Origin: Polynucleobacter sp.
GTDB taxonomy: Bacteria; Pseudomonadota; Gammaproteobacteria; Burkholderiales; Burkholderiaceae
Direction: 5' to 3'
Length of the DNA stretch: 64,000 nucleotides
Assembly: GCF_030693775.1 (NCBI RefSeq)
Contig: NZ_JAUXZY010000005.1
Coordinates: forward strand, 248,001-312,000
Shown here: one piece after another, positions 1 to 9,371 of the stretch
Position numbering within the stretch: the first letter of the stretch is position 1
Layout: each line of letters starts with the position of its first letter
Notes under the pieces: model-generated
Databases searched by the model: none
What the model saw: the letters and a program-made list of their open reading frames with translations, nothing else
Told to the model about the DNA's origin: nothing
Made by a program: the position numbers and the translations under genes

Positions 1-1
1 C

Positions 2-340
2 CCGGAGGAGTTCTTGCGCCGTCAAACTGCCAACCGAATGCAACGTGCCAGCTACCGCGGGCAAAAGCAGATTTGGTTTTTGTTACGCCTGACTGGGCAC
101 GACAGCGACATTCACCTGCGCGCAACTGAACACCCTGAATTCGATGCTTGGCGCTGGCACCCCTATTGGATAGAGCTCGATTCCGTCGTGGATTTTAAGC
201 GCGAGGTCTATGAATTGGCCTTATCCGAACTGGCACGCTACCTGACCCGCAATCTGAAATTACAGCAGCTGGTTTGGGGTGCGCCACTCGACCTCACACA
301 ACACATTCGGCGCCATGATTCAGACGCCCCATCCAACTAA
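2..340 (+). CDS. rppH: RNA pyrophosphohydrolase (NUDIX), C-terminal part, truncated by window start
   Basis: Reading frame open from base 2 ([30 protein letters not shown]...[36 protein letters not shown]), typical RppH C-terminus. Confidence 0.85.
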   Translation, partial: PEEFLRRQTANRMQRASYRGQKQIWFLLRLTGHDSDIHLRATEHPEFDAWRWHPYWIELDSVVDFKREVYELALSELARYLTRNLKLQQLVWGAPLDLTQHIRRHDSDAPSN

Positions 341-366
341 AGTAGCGCCCTCCTTTTAGGCTAATC

Positions 367-942
367 ATGCATACACCCCTTTTTGCGCGCCCCCGCTGGT
401 TTAGCTATACAGGCTGCATCCTTGTTTCGGCAAGCTTGATTGGATGCTATGGCGACCCCATGATCAGTGGCGTTGATCCTTATGCTCCCACGGTATTTAA
501 AGAGGGCAACACCGCTATGCCGCTAGTAGCACCAAACCCCAAAACCCTACTGCCTTTTTATGTTTCTGAAACCACCATCTTCAAGTTTGCCATCGATACC
601 CAATCGATCTTGGTTGGTAATGATGGCGTCACGCGGTATATGGTGCAAATCACGAGCCCGAGTGGATCAAAACAAACCCAATACGAAGGCATTCGCTGTG
701 ACTCCTATCAAGCGCGTCTTTATGGCACGTATGAAGCCAACTCCAGTTGGCGAGAAAATCCCCTTGGCGGCTGGTCTGCAATCAAAGACAACATCCCCAA
801 TCGCTATCAAGCTGCTTTAGCGCAAGGTGCTATCTGTAATTTATCGAGTCAAGTAAAAAGTGTGAATACCGTCATCCAGTCACTTAACCCCAATAGCTTT
901 ATTGGGGGCAATCAAGTGCCTGGCTTTAACAATTCAAATTAA
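367..942 (+). CDS. CNP1-like family putative lipoprotein
   Basis: N-terminal hydrophobic segment plus lipobox (SASLIGC); conserved FAIDTQSILVGNDGVTRYMVQITS..YEGIRC..Y pattern of the betaproteobacterial CNP1-like family. Confidence 0.7.
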   Translation: MHTPLFARPRWFSYTGCILVSASLIGCYGDPMISGVDPYAPTVFKEGNTAMPLVAPNPKTLLPFYVSETTIFKFAIDTQSILVGNDGVTRYMVQITSPSGSKQTQYEGIRCDSYQARLYGTYEANSSWRENPLGGWSAIKDNIPNRYQAALAQGAICNLSSQVKSVNTVIQSLNPNSFIGGNQVPGFNNSN

Positions 943-954
943 CTGTTTTACTTA

Positions 955-1743
955 TTACTGTGGACTGAGGCAGGTACCAATTGGTTCGCCAGCAAGCAGT
1001 CGGGTTAATACGCCCGGCTCATGGCCAGAGGCTATCACGGTACTTGCACCAGTAGCCATAGCTGTCTTAGCGGCTAAGACTTTCGTCAACATGCCGCCTT
1101 TACTTAATGCACTTCCAGCGCCGCCCGCCATCGTTTCTAAATTTGGATCGCCAGCAATGGCATTGGCAACCAAGCTGGCGTTAGCGTCTTTTCTGGGGTC
1201 GGCTGTATAGAGACCGCCTTGATCAGTCAAGATCACCAGGGCATCTGCACTGACTAAGTTGGCAACAAGAGCTGCGAGGTGATCGTTGTCACCAAACTTA
1301 ATTTCATCGGTCACGACCGTATCGTTTTCATTAATGATGGGCACTACACCCAACTGCAGTAATGTAGTGAGCGTTGCCTTTGCGTTGGCATTACGCTCGT
1401 TATTCGCCAAATCGGCATTGGTAAGCAAGACTTGAGCGCTACGCAAACCAAAACGGGCAAAAGAACTTTCATATACCTGCACTAAACCCATTTGACCGAC
1501 CGCAGCGGCAGCCTGCAGCTGGTGAATTTCAGTGGGGCGCTGCGTCCATGCAAGGCGCTGCATACCCTCAGCAATTGCGCCCGAACTCACCATCAAGACT
1601 TCACAGCCGGATTTTTGCAAACCAGCCACTTGTTCTGCCCAGTTCGTGATGGCAGCGTGATCAAGGCCCTCGCCATTATTAGTGACCAGGCTAGAACCCA
1701 CTTTCACCACAATTCGTTTTGCGTTCTGTATTCCCATGTACAT
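955..1743 (-). CDS. proB: Glutamate 5-kinase, short form ending after the amino-acid kinase domain
   Basis: [58 protein letters not shown] motifs; ends at residue 262 with no PUA domain. Confidence 0.9.
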   Translation of the reverse strand: MYMGIQNAKRIVVKVGSSLVTNNGEGLDHAAITNWAEQVAGLQKSGCEVLMVSSGAIAEGMQRLAWTQRPTEIHQLQAAAAVGQMGLVQVYESSFARFGLRSAQVLLTNADLANNERNANAKATLTTLLQLGVVPIINENDTVVTDEIKFGDNDHLAALVANLVSADALVILTDQGGLYTADPRKDANASLVANAIAGDPNLETMAGGAGSALSKGGMLTKVLAAKTAMATGASTVIASGHEPGVLTRLLAGEPIGTCLSPQ

Positions 1744-1767
1744 CTCAATCGTATTATTTGTTCCTAA

Positions 1768-2874
1768 TTAATCTTCGGCGTCCATCACCTTACGTGCGCG
1801 CTCATCATCATTGCCTTGATAACGCGGATCGATTGCGCGCTCCTCTGCAGCATCATGCTCACGGCGTACCGAGTCTAAATAATCTTGCAAGGCATAGCAG
1901 AGCTTTTCACAGCCAAGGCCTGTCAAGGCTGAAATCTCAAAGACAGGGCCCTTCCATTTAAAGCGCTTAATGAAGTCTTTTACCTTTGCGGCGCGCTCAT
2001 CCTCAGGGATCATATCGATCTTGTTGAGCACCAACCAACGTGGCTTTTCAGCCAAAGCCTCATCGTATTTGTGTAACTCATTGACGATTGCTTTTGCATC
2101 GGCCACGTTATCCACGCCTTCATCAAAAGGGGCCAGATCAACCATGTGCAATAAAACGCCGGTACGCTGCAAGTGGCGCAAGAATCGATGACCCAAACCA
2201 GCGCCTTCTGCCGCTCCTTCAATCAAACCTGGAATGTCCGCAATCACAAAGCTACGCTCCTGCCCAACGCGTACCACTCCTAAATTGGGATGCAAGGTCG
2301 TGAACGGATAATCGGCAATTTTGGGTCTGGCATTCGATACTGCAGTAATCAAGGTCGATTTACCAGCATTGGGCATGCCCAGCAAACCCACATCGGCCAA
2401 TACTTTTAATTCGAGTTTGAGCTTACGCCGGTCCCCTGGCTTGCCATTGGTCTTTTGCCGCGGCGCACGATTCGTACTGCTCTTAAAGTGAATATTGCCC
2501 CAGCCGCCGACGCCACCCTCAGCCAAACACAGGCGTTCGCCATGCGTAGTCAGATCAGCAATCAGATCGCCGGTTTCAAAATCGGAAATGATAGTACCTA
2601 CCGGCATGCGCAATTCAATATCAACACCCGCCCTGCCATAGCAGTCAGCGCCCCGCCCCGGCTCACCATTTTTGGCGGTATGGGTTTTGGCATAGCGGTA
2701 ATCAATCAAGGTATTGATGTTGCGATCAGCAACCGCATAGACACTGCCGCCGCGCCCGCCATCGCCACCATCGGGTCCACCAAACTCGATGAACTTTTCT
2801 CGGCGCATGGAAGCACTACCAGCGCCACCGTCGCCAGCAATTACTTCAATTCGAGCTTCGTCAATAAATTTCAT
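1768..2874 (-). CDS. obgE: GTPase ObgE/CgtA
   Basis: [44 protein letters not shown]1 [13 protein letters not shown] motifs. Confidence 0.96.
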   Translation of the reverse strand: MKFIDEARIEVIAGDGGAGSASMRREKFIEFGGPDGGDGGRGGSVYAVADRNINTLIDYRYAKTHTAKNGEPGRGADCYGRAGVDIELRMPVGTIISDFETGDLIADLTTHGERLCLAEGGVGGWGNIHFKSSTNRAPRQKTNGKPGDRRKLKLELKVLADVGLLGMPNAGKSTLITAVSNARPKIADYPFTTLHPNLGVVRVGQERSFVIADIPGLIEGAAEGAGLGHRFLRHLQRTGVLLHMVDLAPFDEGVDNVADAKAIVNELHKYDEALAEKPRWLVLNKIDMIPEDERAAKVKDFIKRFKWKGPVFEISALTGLGCEKLCYALQDYLDSVRREHDAAEERAIDPRYQGNDDERARKVMDAED

Positions 2875-2876
2875 GA

Positions 2877-2903
2877 ATAAAAAAGGCCTCGCTGTGCGAG
2901 GCC
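2877..2903 (-). terminator. Intrinsic terminator between rpmA and obgE
   Basis: Minus strand GGCCTCGC-aca-GCGAGGCC-TTTTTT: 8-bp GC-rich stem, 3-nt loop, six Ts. Confidence 0.85.
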
Positions 2904-2966
2904 TGTTCCTAAGAGTTAAATTTCGGTGTTGCGTTCAGAAATAAAACAGATCTCAGTCAGGCTGCC

Positions 2967-3227
2967 TTATGAACGAGGCAATACCGAAACTTGGGCCTTA
3001 TTCAAGGCACCTTTGACGCCGAACTGAACTTGACCATCAATTAATGCAAACAAAGTGTGGTCTTTACCAATGCCGACGTTTGCGCCAGGATGAACCTTGG
3101 TGCCACGTTGACGAATGATGATGCTGCCAGCATTAATGTGCTCGCCGCCAAATACCTTCACGCCTAAGCGTTTCGATTCTGAGTCGCGGCCATTTCGTGT
3201 CGAGCCGCCGCCTTTTTTCTGTGCCAT
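2967..3227 (-). CDS. rpmA: 50S ribosomal protein L27
   Basis: [29 protein letters not shown]... Confidence 0.97.
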   Translation of the reverse strand: MAQKKGGGSTRNGRDSESKRLGVKVFGGEHINAGSIIIRQRGTKVHPGANVGIGKDHTLFALIDGQVQFGVKGALNKAQVSVLPRS

Positions 3228-3260
3228 TGTTCTTCTCCTGCTATTTCAGCGTGTGCCTAA

Positions 3261-3572
3261 TTAGGCCTTGATCGTATTAATCAAAATTTCAGTGAAATTC
3301 TGACGATGACCCTGGTGCTTTTGATAGTGCTTGCGCCGGCGCATCTTAAAGATTTTCACTTTGTCGTGACGTCCTTGGGAGATGACAGTGGCCATCACAG
3401 CGGCACCATTAACCAGTGGATCACCCAACTTCAGTGAAGCGCCCTCGCCTACGGCGAGAACTTGGTCTAAGGTAATTTCGCTGCCGATATCCGCTGGTAT
3501 CTGTTCTATTTTCAATTTTTCACCAGCAGCAACTTTATACTGTTTGCCACCGGTTTTTATGACCGCGTACAT
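3261..3572 (-). CDS. rplU: 50S ribosomal protein L21
   Basis: [28 protein letters not shown]...; start placed at MYAVIKT inside the 3261..3587 ORF. Confidence 0.96.
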   Translation of the reverse strand: MYAVIKTGGKQYKVAAGEKLKIEQIPADIGSEITLDQVLAVGEGASLKLGDPLVNGAAVMATVISQGRHDKVKIFKMRRRKHYQKHQGHRQNFTEILINTIKA

Positions 3573-3634
3573 GGTTTGAAACCTCAAATTAATGAAACAT
3601 TGAAGCTAATCCACACGGACTAGCTGAGCCGATT

Positions 3635-3663
3635 ATTATATCTTGCATGAGTACCACTGTCAA
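3635..3663 (-). promoter_or_regulatory. Predicted sigma70 promoter for rplU-rpmA-(obgE-proB)
   Basis: Minus strand TTGACA (3658-3663), 17-bp spacer, TATAAT (3635-3640): both hexamers and spacer match consensus exactly. Confidence 0.8.
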
Positions 3664-4651
3664 AACTACTGATCTGGCTGCCATTTTGGCCCCAATAGCC
3701 CCTGATTTAAAGGCTCTAGACGAGGTTATTAAGCGCCGTTTGGCCTCTGAAGTGGCCTTAATTGACCAGATTTCGGGCTATATCATCCAATCCGGGGGGA
3801 AAAGAGTACGTCCCGCCCTGTTAATTTTGGTCGCAAAAGCCCTCTCCAGCGGCCGAGAAATCCCCCATGTGCTGGATTTAGCCGCTGTTGTCGAGTTTAT
3901 CCATACCGCCACCCTCTTACACGACGATGTGGTCGATGAATCCACCCTGCGCCGAGGGCGTGAGACTGCCAATGCGGCCTTTGGCAACGCTGCCAGCGTG
4001 CTCGTCGGGGATTTCTTGTATTCCAGGGCATTCCAAATGATGGTGGCCCCCAATGACATTCGGATCATGCAGATTCTGTCGGATGCCACCAATACGATTG
4101 CTGAGGGCGAGGTATTGCAGCTCCTCAATATGAATGACCCTGAGGTGGACGAGTCCAGCTACCTTCAAGTAATTCGCTATAAAACGGCCAAACTGTTTGA
4201 AGCTTCCAGTGAGCTGGGCGCTATTTTGGCCGGGGCGAGTAATAGCGAACGTGAACTTGCCGCGGCTTTTGGTCGTCATATCGGCACCGCATTTCAGCTG
4301 ATGGATGATTTACTCGACTACACGGCCACCGCCACTCAAATGGGCAAAAACGCCGGGGATGATTTACGTGAAGGAAAACCAACGCTCCCGTTGATTTACT
4401 TATTGGAAAAGGGCAATACGGAAGAGCAGCTCTTAGTACGCGCAGCCATTACCCAAAATACCGATCTTCCGGAAGATGTATTTGAGCAAATACTGACTGC
4501 GGTACAGTGCTCTGGCGCACTCGAATACACCCAGCTGGCTGCCAAACGCGAAGCAGACTTAGCTCTGAGTAATATCAAAGCGTTCCCAAAGAATGCAGCG
4601 ACAGACTCCTTGATTGCCCTTTGCGAATACTCCCTTGCAAGGCAAATGTAG
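3647..4651 (+). CDS. ispB: Polyprenyl (octaprenyl) diphosphate synthase
   Basis: GGKRVRPALL, LLHDDVVDES, GDFLYSRAF, LMDDLLDYT trans-prenyltransferase motifs. Confidence 0.93.
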   Translation: MSTTVKTTDLAAILAPIAPDLKALDEVIKRRLASEVALIDQISGYIIQSGGKRVRPALLILVAKALSSGREIPHVLDLAAVVEFIHTATLLHDDVVDESTLRRGRETANAAFGNAASVLVGDFLYSRAFQMMVAPNDIRIMQILSDATNTIAEGEVLQLLNMNDPEVDESSYLQVIRYKTAKLFEASSELGAILAGASNSERELAAAFGRHIGTAFQLMDDLLDYTATATQMGKNAGDDLREGKPTLPLIYLLEKGNTEEQLLVRAAITQNTDLPEDVFEQILTAVQCSGALEYTQLAAKREADLALSNIKAFPKNAATDSLIALCEYSLARQM

Positions 4652-4747
4652 TAGCCTGCATTAACCCCTATTCCAGGCAACACTAGTCAGATAAAATAGA
4701 TGTATTGGCATCGCTAGTTGACAGCATCGCCATAGAGCAATACAAAA

Positions 4748-4824
4748 CGGAATGTAGCGCAGCCTGGTAGCGCACCTCGTTCGGGACGAGGGGGTCGGAG
4801 GTTCGAATCCTCTCATTCCGACCA
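4748..4824 (+). tRNA. tRNA-Pro (anticodon CGG), CCA encoded
   Basis: CGGAATG...CATTCCG acceptor stem, A discriminator + CCA, anticodon loop TTCGGGA, GGTTCGAATCC T-arm; 77 nt. Confidence 0.96.
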
Positions 4825-4848
4825 CATCCCCTAGATTGATTTACTTGC

Positions 4849-5793
4849 TTACTTTCCCACCGTTTTTAATCGCAAGGCCTTAGCAGTCTCGCGTACGGCC
4901 TCTGCTTCGGCTTTTAAGCGCACCACCTCTTCAGGTGACAAGCGCTCAATATTGGAATAGTCGAGCTTCCAGCTTGGATCCTCATTCCAGATGAGCGGCG
5001 ACTGCATCGTGGTTCGAGGTCCGACTGCCGACTCTAATAAACGCAATGCCAACTCAAAATTAGTTGCGCGCGACTCGGGGTCATTTGGTCTTGCCGCGGC
5101 ATTGCCCAGCGGAAAATCGCTAAACAGCATGCGCGGCACACCGCAGTACTCAACAATGTCTTTTGCGCTCGCCATCACGACAGTAGAGATCCCTGCAGAC
5201 TCTAAGGCCCTGGCCAGCAGACTTTGGGATTGATGGCAGATCGGACAGTTGGGGATTAACACCGCAACATCCACCGCATCTGCTTGGCACATGGCAATGA
5301 TGGCGGGCGCATCGATCTCCACGGTATGGCGCTGGCTGCGATTGCTGGGTAATCCATAAAAACGGGGGGAGAGCGTTGCAATGCGGCCCGATTGCTGAGC
5401 GGCCTGCGCCGCCTCATATGGAAACCAGCATTCGCTATCGCTCATATTGGCGTGCTTACGATCAATCCCAACATGGGCAATACGTAAATCCGGCTTACTG
5501 GCCATTGATCCTGCATAAGGCTGATAAAACTTTGCACTCGCGTTGTATGCTGCGCCCGCACCCTGCGGACCTTTATCTGCCTGATAAGGGGCTGCCGTTG
5601 TCACCAAGGCCAGCCTAGATGCGCTCAGCGGTTTTTTGAGTGGTGCAAACGGTGCATCAATGTAATGGGCCCAAACGTAGGGATTTTCATAGCCTAAGCC
5701 TAAGTAATAGCTTCGGGTACGCAACATGTAACGCACGGGTTGATCGAATTCCGGTGCAAAACGGATTTCAGCTGGGGCCACAGGCTGGGACAT
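4849..5793 (-). CDS. Glycine/sarcosine/betaine reductase B-subunit (GrdB/PrdB)-like protein, Cys form
   Basis: Resembles GRDB/PrdB-like proteins: [74 protein letters not shown]. Confidence 0.65.
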   Translation of the reverse strand: MSQPVAPAEIRFAPEFDQPVRYMLRTRSYYLGLGYENPYVWAHYIDAPFAPLKKPLSASRLALVTTAAPYQADKGPQGAGAAYNASAKFYQPYAGSMASKPDLRIAHVGIDRKHANMSDSECWFPYEAAQAAQQSGRIATLSPRFYGLPSNRSQRHTVEIDAPAIIAMCQADAVDVAVLIPNCPICHQSQSLLARALESAGISTVVMASAKDIVEYCGVPRMLFSDFPLGNAAARPNDPESRATNFELALRLLESAVGPRTTMQSPLIWNEDPSWKLDYSNIERLSPEEVVRLKAEAEAVRETAKALRLKTVGK

Positions 5794-5848
5794 AACCGAT
5801 CCTTGATAAGATAGAACGCATCAATACTGAAAACAAAAGGAATTCATT

Positions 5849-6616
5849 ATGACGCAATGGGTACGCTATCAGCACCAAGGTCAGATTGGCTTTGGGCAAA
5901 TTCAAAACGATCAAATCACGGTGTACAGCGGCGATCTGTTTTGTAATCCCACGCCAACCGGGGCCACCCTAAAGCTATCCGATGTCGTGATTGATATTCC
6001 CTGCGTGCCAACGAAGATGGTTGCGCTCGTTGACAACTTCCACGCCCTGGTAACCAAGCTTGAGCATGCGGTACCAGCAGAGCCGCTGTATTTCTTGAAA
6101 TCCAATAGCTCATTTCTGGCAGCCAATCAAACCATTCGTATGCCCAAGTCCTACTCCGGCAAAGTGGTGTACGAAGGTGAAATCGGCATCGTAATTGGGC
6201 GGCGTTGCCAAGGCATTAGCGAGGCTGAAGCCGCCTCCGCTATTTTTGGCTACACCTGCATTAATGACGTTACCGCGATTGAAATCCTCAACCGTGATCC
6301 CGGCTATGCCCAGTGGACACGCTCCAAGAGCTTCGATACCTTTGGTGTCTTTGGCCCCTACATCACCACTGGCATCGACCCAAGCCAGTTACACATTAAG
6401 ACCATCTTGAACGATCAAGAGCGTCAAAACTATCCAGTTGCCGATATGATTTTTCAACCCGCCAAATTGGTGAGTTTAATTTCCCAAGACATCACACTCG
6501 AAGTCGGTGACATCATTGCCTGCGGCACTTCGGTTGGTGTTGGCTCGATGAAGCCTGGCAGCAAGGTCAGCATCATCATTGATGGCGTAGGGCAACTCGA
6601 CAACACATTCGAGTAA
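5849..6616 (+). CDS. Fumarylacetoacetate hydrolase (FAH) family protein
   Basis: YEGEIGIVIGRRC, GYTCINDVTA, WTRSKSFDTFGVFGPYI, IIACGTSVGVGSMKPGSKVSI. Confidence 0.85.
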   Translation: MTQWVRYQHQGQIGFGQIQNDQITVYSGDLFCNPTPTGATLKLSDVVIDIPCVPTKMVALVDNFHALVTKLEHAVPAEPLYFLKSNSSFLAANQTIRMPKSYSGKVVYEGEIGIVIGRRCQGISEAEAASAIFGYTCINDVTAIEILNRDPGYAQWTRSKSFDTFGVFGPYITTGIDPSQLHIKTILNDQERQNYPVADMIFQPAKLVSLISQDITLEVGDIIACGTSVGVGSMKPGSKVSIIIDGVGQLDNTFE

Positions 6617-6631
6617 ATACACAGAGCTCAT

Positions 6632-6670
6632 AAAAAAGCCTCAAGGCATTGCTGCTTTGAGGCTTTTTAA
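6632..6670 (+). terminator. Intrinsic terminator after the FAH-family gene (near-symmetrical, could act bidirectionally)
   Basis: AAAAAAGCCTCAA-ggcattgctgc-TTTGAGGCTTTTTA. Confidence 0.8.
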
Positions 6671-6725
6671 CAATCAAACTAAGGTAATTCGAGTTTAAAA
6701 CACCTTATCGCTTCGCCAACTCGGC

Positions 6726-7745
6726 TTAATATCCCGCAGCAAATGGCAAAGCCAAACTACCATTGGATGCTTGGACGTTTTCATCCAGCACTTTAGTTAA
6801 TGCAAACACCGTACTGAGGCATGGTGTCGGGGTCTTGGTGATCTGACCGAGTTCGATAACGGAACCCAGCAAGGCATCAATCTCGAGCGAACGGCCCGCT
6901 TCCAAATCCTGCAACATCGATGTTTTATGTTTACCGACTTTTTCTGCGCCACCAATCCGGCGCTCGATATCTACCCGGAACGTCACACCCAGTTTCTCGC
7001 CAATGGTTTGTGCCTCAGCCATCATGTTGCGCGCCAGATCTTTGGTTAGTGGATGGCGACAGATTCCTTCAAGGTGGCCATGCGTTAAGGCGCTGATCGG
7101 ATTGAAGGTCATATTGCCCCAAAGTTTGAGCCAAATCTCAGCGCGAATGTCTTCTAGAATCGGTGACTTAAAACCAGCTGCGGCCATCAACTCGGAAACC
7201 ATTTTTGCGCGATCGGACACGGAGCCATCGAGCTCACCAATTGGGAAGCGCGTTCCTTCCACATGGCGAATCACGCCAGGGGCTTGGGTAAATGTAGCGG
7301 GATAAACCACGCAACCCAAAATATTGTTGGGGTTGATAGCGCGCATGATGAGGCCGCCTGCATCCACCGTCTCAACGGAGTGGTCTTGATACTCGCCAGG
7401 CAACTTCTGAAAGTACCACCACGGAATCCCGTTTTGCATGGGAATCAAGATCGTGTCAGGACCCATGATGGACGCCATGTCGTGCACGACTGGCTCCACT
7501 TGGTGGGCCTTGACCGCCAAAATAATGATGTCCGGCTTACCGGCATCGGTAATCTTTTCAACCGCAGTAACGGTGGCATGCAAGGGCTCGGGCTCTTCAT
7601 TCGTGATTAGAGCCAGTCCCCTCTCCTGAATTGCTTTTAATGTGGCCCCTCGGGCGACCACCGTTACATCATTGCCAGCTCTCGCTAACATGACAGCTAG
7701 GTAGCCGCCAATGGCTCCACCCCCGCCGATCACACAGATTTTCAT
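6726..7745 (-). CDS. 2-dehydropantoate 2-reductase family protein
   Basis: MKICVIGGGGAIGGYLAVMLARAGNDVTVVARG Rossmann motif; KLWGNMTFNPISALTHG. Confidence 0.85.
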   Translation of the reverse strand: MKICVIGGGGAIGGYLAVMLARAGNDVTVVARGATLKAIQERGLALITNEEPEPLHATVTAVEKITDAGKPDIIILAVKAHQVEPVVHDMASIMGPDTILIPMQNGIPWWYFQKLPGEYQDHSVETVDAGGLIMRAINPNNILGCVVYPATFTQAPGVIRHVEGTRFPIGELDGSVSDRAKMVSELMAAAGFKSPILEDIRAEIWLKLWGNMTFNPISALTHGHLEGICRHPLTKDLARNMMAEAQTIGEKLGVTFRVDIERRIGGAEKVGKHKTSMLQDLEAGRSLEIDALLGSVIELGQITKTPTPCLSTVFALTKVLDENVQASNGSLALPFAAGY

Positions 7746-7858
7746 AACAACTCCATAAGAACAAAAAATTTTTCATTGCTTCCATCGTAGGCAACTTTTG
7801 CTGCGAGATCTCGCGCAGCGGATCAATCACAACAAAATACAAATTATTCAACCTGCAC

Positions 7859-9265
7859 TTAACGCAGTGCAGAGCGGGGGACTAGACCACCCAGCAGCAT
7901 CCCAGCGATGCTGGCCAAGAGTCCCGCCAATTGCGGCGGTAAAGTAGCTTCAGGAGCTAATATCTCAGCCCCAATCCAAACTGTCAAGCCAAAAACGACG
8001 GCAAGCAGACCGCCCAAGGAATTGGCCTTCGACCAGTAAATTCCGAAGGCAAGAGGCACAAATGCGGCAACTAAAGTGACTTTATAGGCACTTTCGACCA
8101 TCTTAAAGATAGATAGCTCCGAATTCATTGCAAATAAGGTCACCGCCAATGTGAAGAAAAGGACCGTAATTCGCATAATTTTTAGCAAGCCTTGATCACT
8201 TAAGTTCTTATAAAACCCGCGCACGATGTTTTCCGCAAAGCTGACCGATGGCGCCAATAATGTTGCACTTGCACAACTTTTGATGGCCGAGAGCAGTGCG
8301 CCAAAAAATAGAATTTGGGCAAATACCGGCGCATGCTCAAGCACTAACTTGGGCAAAATCATTTGGGAATCGGTATTGATGTAGCGCTCTACCAAACCAG
8401 GATCAATTAAAGTTGCCGAATAGGCTAAGTACATTGGCACAAACGCAAAGATAAAATACAAAACACCGCCCAAAATCGACGCCTGCACAGCGATATTGAC
8501 GTTCTTGGACGAACTAATGCGCTGGAAGACGTCTTGCTGCGGGATCGAGCCTAGCATCATGGTGCACAGCGCGGCTGTAAACCCGAGGATCGAGACGAGA
8601 TTCATGTCGGGCCAAAAAGAGAACTTGCCAGCTGCAGCCGCATGCTCAACTACTACAGTAAATCCACCCGTGAGCGCGGTCATCTCCCCACTGATGTAGA
8701 GCATCCCAATCACAATCACAATCATCTGAATGAAGTCGGTAATCGCCACCGACCACATGCCGCCAAACAGGGTATAGATCAATACGCTGCAAGCGCCAAT
8801 GATCATGCCCAGATTTTCTGAGATGGCACCATCCGAGACGACATGAAAGACCAGGCCCAGCGCTTTGATCTGCGCAGCCACCCAGCCTAAATAGGAAACG
8901 ACGATGCATAAGGTAACCAAGACCTCGACTGTACGGCCATACTTTTCACGAAAGAAATCGCCGATCGTCAGCATCCGGCGGTTATAGAGGTGCTTGGCAA
9001 AAAAGAGGCCGACTAAGATTAAACAGAGCGCCGATCCAAATGGGTCAGCGACCACCCCGCCCAGACCCTCCTTAATAAACTCAGCCGGAATACCTAAAAC
9101 TGCTTCCGAACCAAACCAAGTAGCAAAAACCATGGCAGTGACAATCGGCAGGGGGAGGCTATGACCTGCTGCTGCAAAATCGGCCGTATTTTTAACGCGC
9201 ATAGCAGCCCACAGGCCGATGCCAACCGAGATTACCCAATAGATGACAACAAACCAAATCAGCAC
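7859..9265 (-). CDS. Sodium:solute symporter family protein
   Basis: Multi-TM 468-aa protein; FATWFGSEAVLGIPAEF, GGMWSVAITDFIQMIVIVIGM SSS-family signature. Confidence 0.85.
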   Translation of the reverse strand: MLIWFVVIYWVISVGIGLWAAMRVKNTADFAAAGHSLPLPIVTAMVFATWFGSEAVLGIPAEFIKEGLGGVVADPFGSALCLILVGLFFAKHLYNRRMLTIGDFFREKYGRTVEVLVTLCIVVSYLGWVAAQIKALGLVFHVVSDGAISENLGMIIGACSVLIYTLFGGMWSVAITDFIQMIVIVIGMLYISGEMTALTGGFTVVVEHAAAAGKFSFWPDMNLVSILGFTAALCTMMLGSIPQQDVFQRISSSKNVNIAVQASILGGVLYFIFAFVPMYLAYSATLIDPGLVERYINTDSQMILPKLVLEHAPVFAQILFFGALLSAIKSCASATLLAPSVSFAENIVRGFYKNLSDQGLLKIMRITVLFFTLAVTLFAMNSELSIFKMVESAYKVTLVAAFVPLAFGIYWSKANSLGGLLAVVFGLTVWIGAEILAPEATLPPQLAGLLASIAGMLLGGLVPRSALR

Positions 9266-9371
9266 AGCAAACCGCCCTCACTCATCATTTGCACAAATTA
9301 TATGACCTTGTTACTTATGGCAAATATGTTTTTGACGACCCCGGAAGCAGCCGCTCTGACATAATTCCAGC

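Noticed and set aside
4718-4746. TTGACA-N17-TACAAA as the tRNA-Pro promoter
   Set aside because: The -10 ends 1-2 nt before the mature tRNA 5' end (4748), so transcription would start inside the tRNA. Probably coincidental, or the real promoter is further upstream.
5210-5270. Selenocysteine (UGA) in the PrdB/GrdB-like gene
   Set aside because: The NCPICHQ region uses TGT and TGC Cys codons; there is no in-frame TGA.
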